From CAZGQY01 sp964528035 (GTDB taxonomy: Bacteria; Pseudomonadota; Gammaproteobacteria; Methylococcales; UBA1147), in the NCBI GenBank assembly GCA_964528035.1, contig CAZGQY010000212.1, positions 1 to 6,769 of the forward strand: a DNA stretch of 6,769 nt. The letters are read 5' to 3'. Below, one piece after another: positions 5,219 through 6,769 of this stretch; the stretch's first letter is position 1; each line of letters begins with the position of its first letter. A model generated the notes under the pieces. It did not search any database. It saw only the letters and a list, made by a program, of their open reading frames with translations, and was not told the DNA's origin. The position numbers and the translations under genes were made by a program.

Positions 5219-6769
5219 GTTCGTTTCAATCTTGTTGTTTTGCATAGATGTCAGATCATAACGGGCTTTGTCATCAACGACCCTGGCAAGATCGTTCACT
5301 TCTTGTTTGAGTTCGACCATACGCAACTCACGTCCAACCGAAAGACGATTGAATTCGTTGAGTTGATCTACACGCTCCTCCAGCATTTGAGTGGCTTCCT
5401 GGGCAGCGTTTCTGGCTTCACGCTCGCTACGCGCGATGTGATTCGCTTTTGCATTTTCGTCTATCACGCGTTCCAGGATTTTGTTGTATTGTTTTGCGAT
5501 CTGGCCAACCTCTGTGTGAGGGTCGACTGATACCGGTTTGCTATAGTCATCTGCAAGCTGTTGGCGCTGCATATCCGTTAACAAGTCGAAAACTTCTGTG
5601 CTAGCGCCATGTTCAGATATATTAAGGCCCACCCGTTCTATTTCCGGTGTGATGCGCAGTGGTATTTTGAGTTGTAAGAGAAAGAAAACCACAAACGCTA
5701 TAGTGAACGACCATACAAAGCACACCCCAATTCCAGTGAGTTGGGCGAAGATCTGCTCGGTACGATTCAAACCTGTACCAAGAGACTCCAGATCGGCAAA
5801 GAGCCCAACAGACAGAGTACCCCATATGCCCGCGCAGCCGTGTACCGGGATGGCATCAACAGCATCATCGATACGAAGACTTTCCAATAAATGTGTGCCA
5901 AGGTAGCAGATGATGGCACCGATGGCTCCAACCAGTATCGCTATTCCTGGTTCAATCGCATGACATCCAGCGGTGATGGACACCAAACCGGCAAGAATGC
6001 CATTGATTACATGACGAGGATTGATTAATCGATCGTGTGTCCAAGTCAGCAACAAGGCTATACAACCACCTACCATTCCTGCTAGGAAGGTATTCACTAG
6101 AATGCCCGGGATCTGCTCGGTCGCTCGTAACAAGCTACCGCCATTGAAACCGAACCAACCGAGCCATAACAGCAACAAACCCAGCGCGGAGGTGGGTATA
6201 CTATGCCCCTGGATCGCTACCTTTTTATCAAAACGGCCCAGCCGTGAACCAACAAGTAACAAAATAGCGAGTGCTATCCAGGCACCAGTCGAATGCACCA
6301 CGCTAGCACCCGCAAAATCCACAAAGCCCATCTTAGCTAACCAGCCGACAGCTTCGTCCTGATTAGCGCCTGCCCAAACCCAATGACCAAATATTGGATA
6401 GATGATAACAGCTGTCAAGACTGCAATTGCAAGATAGCCCAGAAGATGGAGACGCTCCGCAACTGCCCCCGATATAATTGTGACGGCAGTGCAGCAGAAT
6501 ACCAGCTGGAAAAGGAAAAATGTCAGTGACCAGGGGGTATTCAAGTCAGACAGAAAATATGACGAGGTACCAAACAGACCCATTTGGCTGGTGCCAAACA
6601 TTAATCCATATCCAAACAGTGAGAAAATGAGGCCGACTACACAGAAGTCGAGAAGGTTCTTTACCGCGACGTTAATGGAGTTCTTAGAACGAACAAACCC
6701 GTGTTCCAGACACAAAAAACCGGCCTGCATTAAAAACACCAGGGCTGCGCAGAGCAAAACCCATATTAT
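5216..6769 (-). CDS. amt: Amt/Rh-family ammonium channel with signalling-type C-terminal extension (5' partial)
   Basis: Inner-membrane ammonium transporter or sensor. 517 residues are visible; the frame is open to the right edge and begins IIWVLLCAALVFLMQAGF, which is the usual first membrane helix, so only a short N-terminus is missing and the TTG at 6757 is internal. Family landmarks, numbered from that TTG: the FQLVF gate phenylalanines at 83-87; GWL and DFAGASVVHSTG, with the first pore histidine at 155 (codon 6293-6295); WFGFNGGS at 201-208; and DAIPVHGCAGIWGT, with the second pore histidine at 306 (codon 5840-5842). The conserved cytoplasmic segment ERVGLNISEHGA at 374-385 is kept. Unlike a plain transporter of about 400-430 residues, it carries a further 120 or so residues: a HAMP-like stretch (HTEVGQIAKQYNKILERVID) and a charged coiled coil to the C-terminus. 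Such tails join Amt channels to kinase or diguanylate cyclase domains; here none is fused, and a hybrid kinase gene follows at once. Likely a sensing Amt; transport may be retained. Confidence 0.93.
   Translation of the reverse strand: MIWVLLCAALVFLMQAGFLCLEHGFVRSKNSINVAVKNLLDFCVVGLIFSLFGYGLMFGTSQMGLFGTSSYFLSDLNTPWSLTFFLFQLVFCCTAVTIISGAVAERLHLLGYLAIAVLTAVIIYPIFGHWVWAGANQDEAVGWLAKMGFVDFAGASVVHSTGAWIALAILLLVGSRLGRFDKKVAIQGHSIPTSALGLLLLWLGWFGFNGGSLLRATEQIPGILVNTFLAGMVGGCIALLLTWTHDRLINPRHVINGILAGLVSITAGCHAIEPGIAILVGAIGAIICYLGTHLLESLRIDDAVDAIPVHGCAGIWGTLSVGLFADLESLGTGLNRTEQIFAQLTGIGVCFVWSFTIAFVVFFLLQLKIPLRITPEIERVGLNISEHGASTEVFDLLTDMQRQQLADDYSKPVSVDPHTEVGQIAKQYNKILERVIDENAKANHIARSEREARNAAQEATQMLEERVDQLNEFNRLSVGRELRMVELKQEVNDLARVVDDKARYDLTSMQNNKIETN

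Noticed and set aside
6755..6757. TTG as the start of the Amt gene
   Set aside because: The frame continues to the window edge with IIWV, matching the conserved first helix of Amt proteins; the true start is outside the window.

Overview
The window looks like bacterial chromosomal DNA, most likely from a proteobacterium (perhaps an environmental gammaproteobacterium). That guess rests on the style of the proteins and moderate base composition, not on any marker gene. It holds three substantial genes, two of them cut by the window edges, and about 760 bases without an intact gene between the convergent transcription units.

Left part (1-1907, plus strand): the C-terminal 634 residues of a superfamily I helicase of the kind fused to an N-terminal RecB-like nuclease (TM0106-type family). 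All the main helicase motifs are present. The nuclease half would lie left of the window. The reading frame is open to the left edge, so the ATG at 72 is internal.

Middle part (1908-2667): no intact gene. From left to right it holds AT-rich DNA, a tandem GGGGGCAA pair, two abutting inverted repeats, the second of which contains a string resembling a tRNA 3' end, and then a decayed coding region. The decayed region still spells a cupin-like protein core (a SIYLHK ... SDDD ... LHNHSW pattern) but is broken by stops and a frame change. Together this looks like a scar, possibly the edge of an integrated element; the element itself is not proven.

Right part (2668-6769, minus strand): a two-gene operon read right to left. 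The first gene, cut at its 5' end by the window edge, is an Amt/Rh-family ammonium channel with an extra cytoplasmic tail (HAMP-like segment plus coiled coil) of the sort that links Amt channels to signalling domains, but with no catalytic domain attached. Its stop codon lies one base before the ATG of the second gene, a membrane-bound hybrid histidine kinase. The kinase has a periplasmic DUF3365 (Tll0287-like) domain with a c-type heme motif (CVNCH), then HisKA, HATPase_c and two receiver domains. The simplest reading is a split Amt-kinase sensor in which ammonium passage or binding, and perhaps redox state or a heme ligand, are read together and passed through a phosphorelay. The output partner (HPt protein, response regulator) is not in the window.
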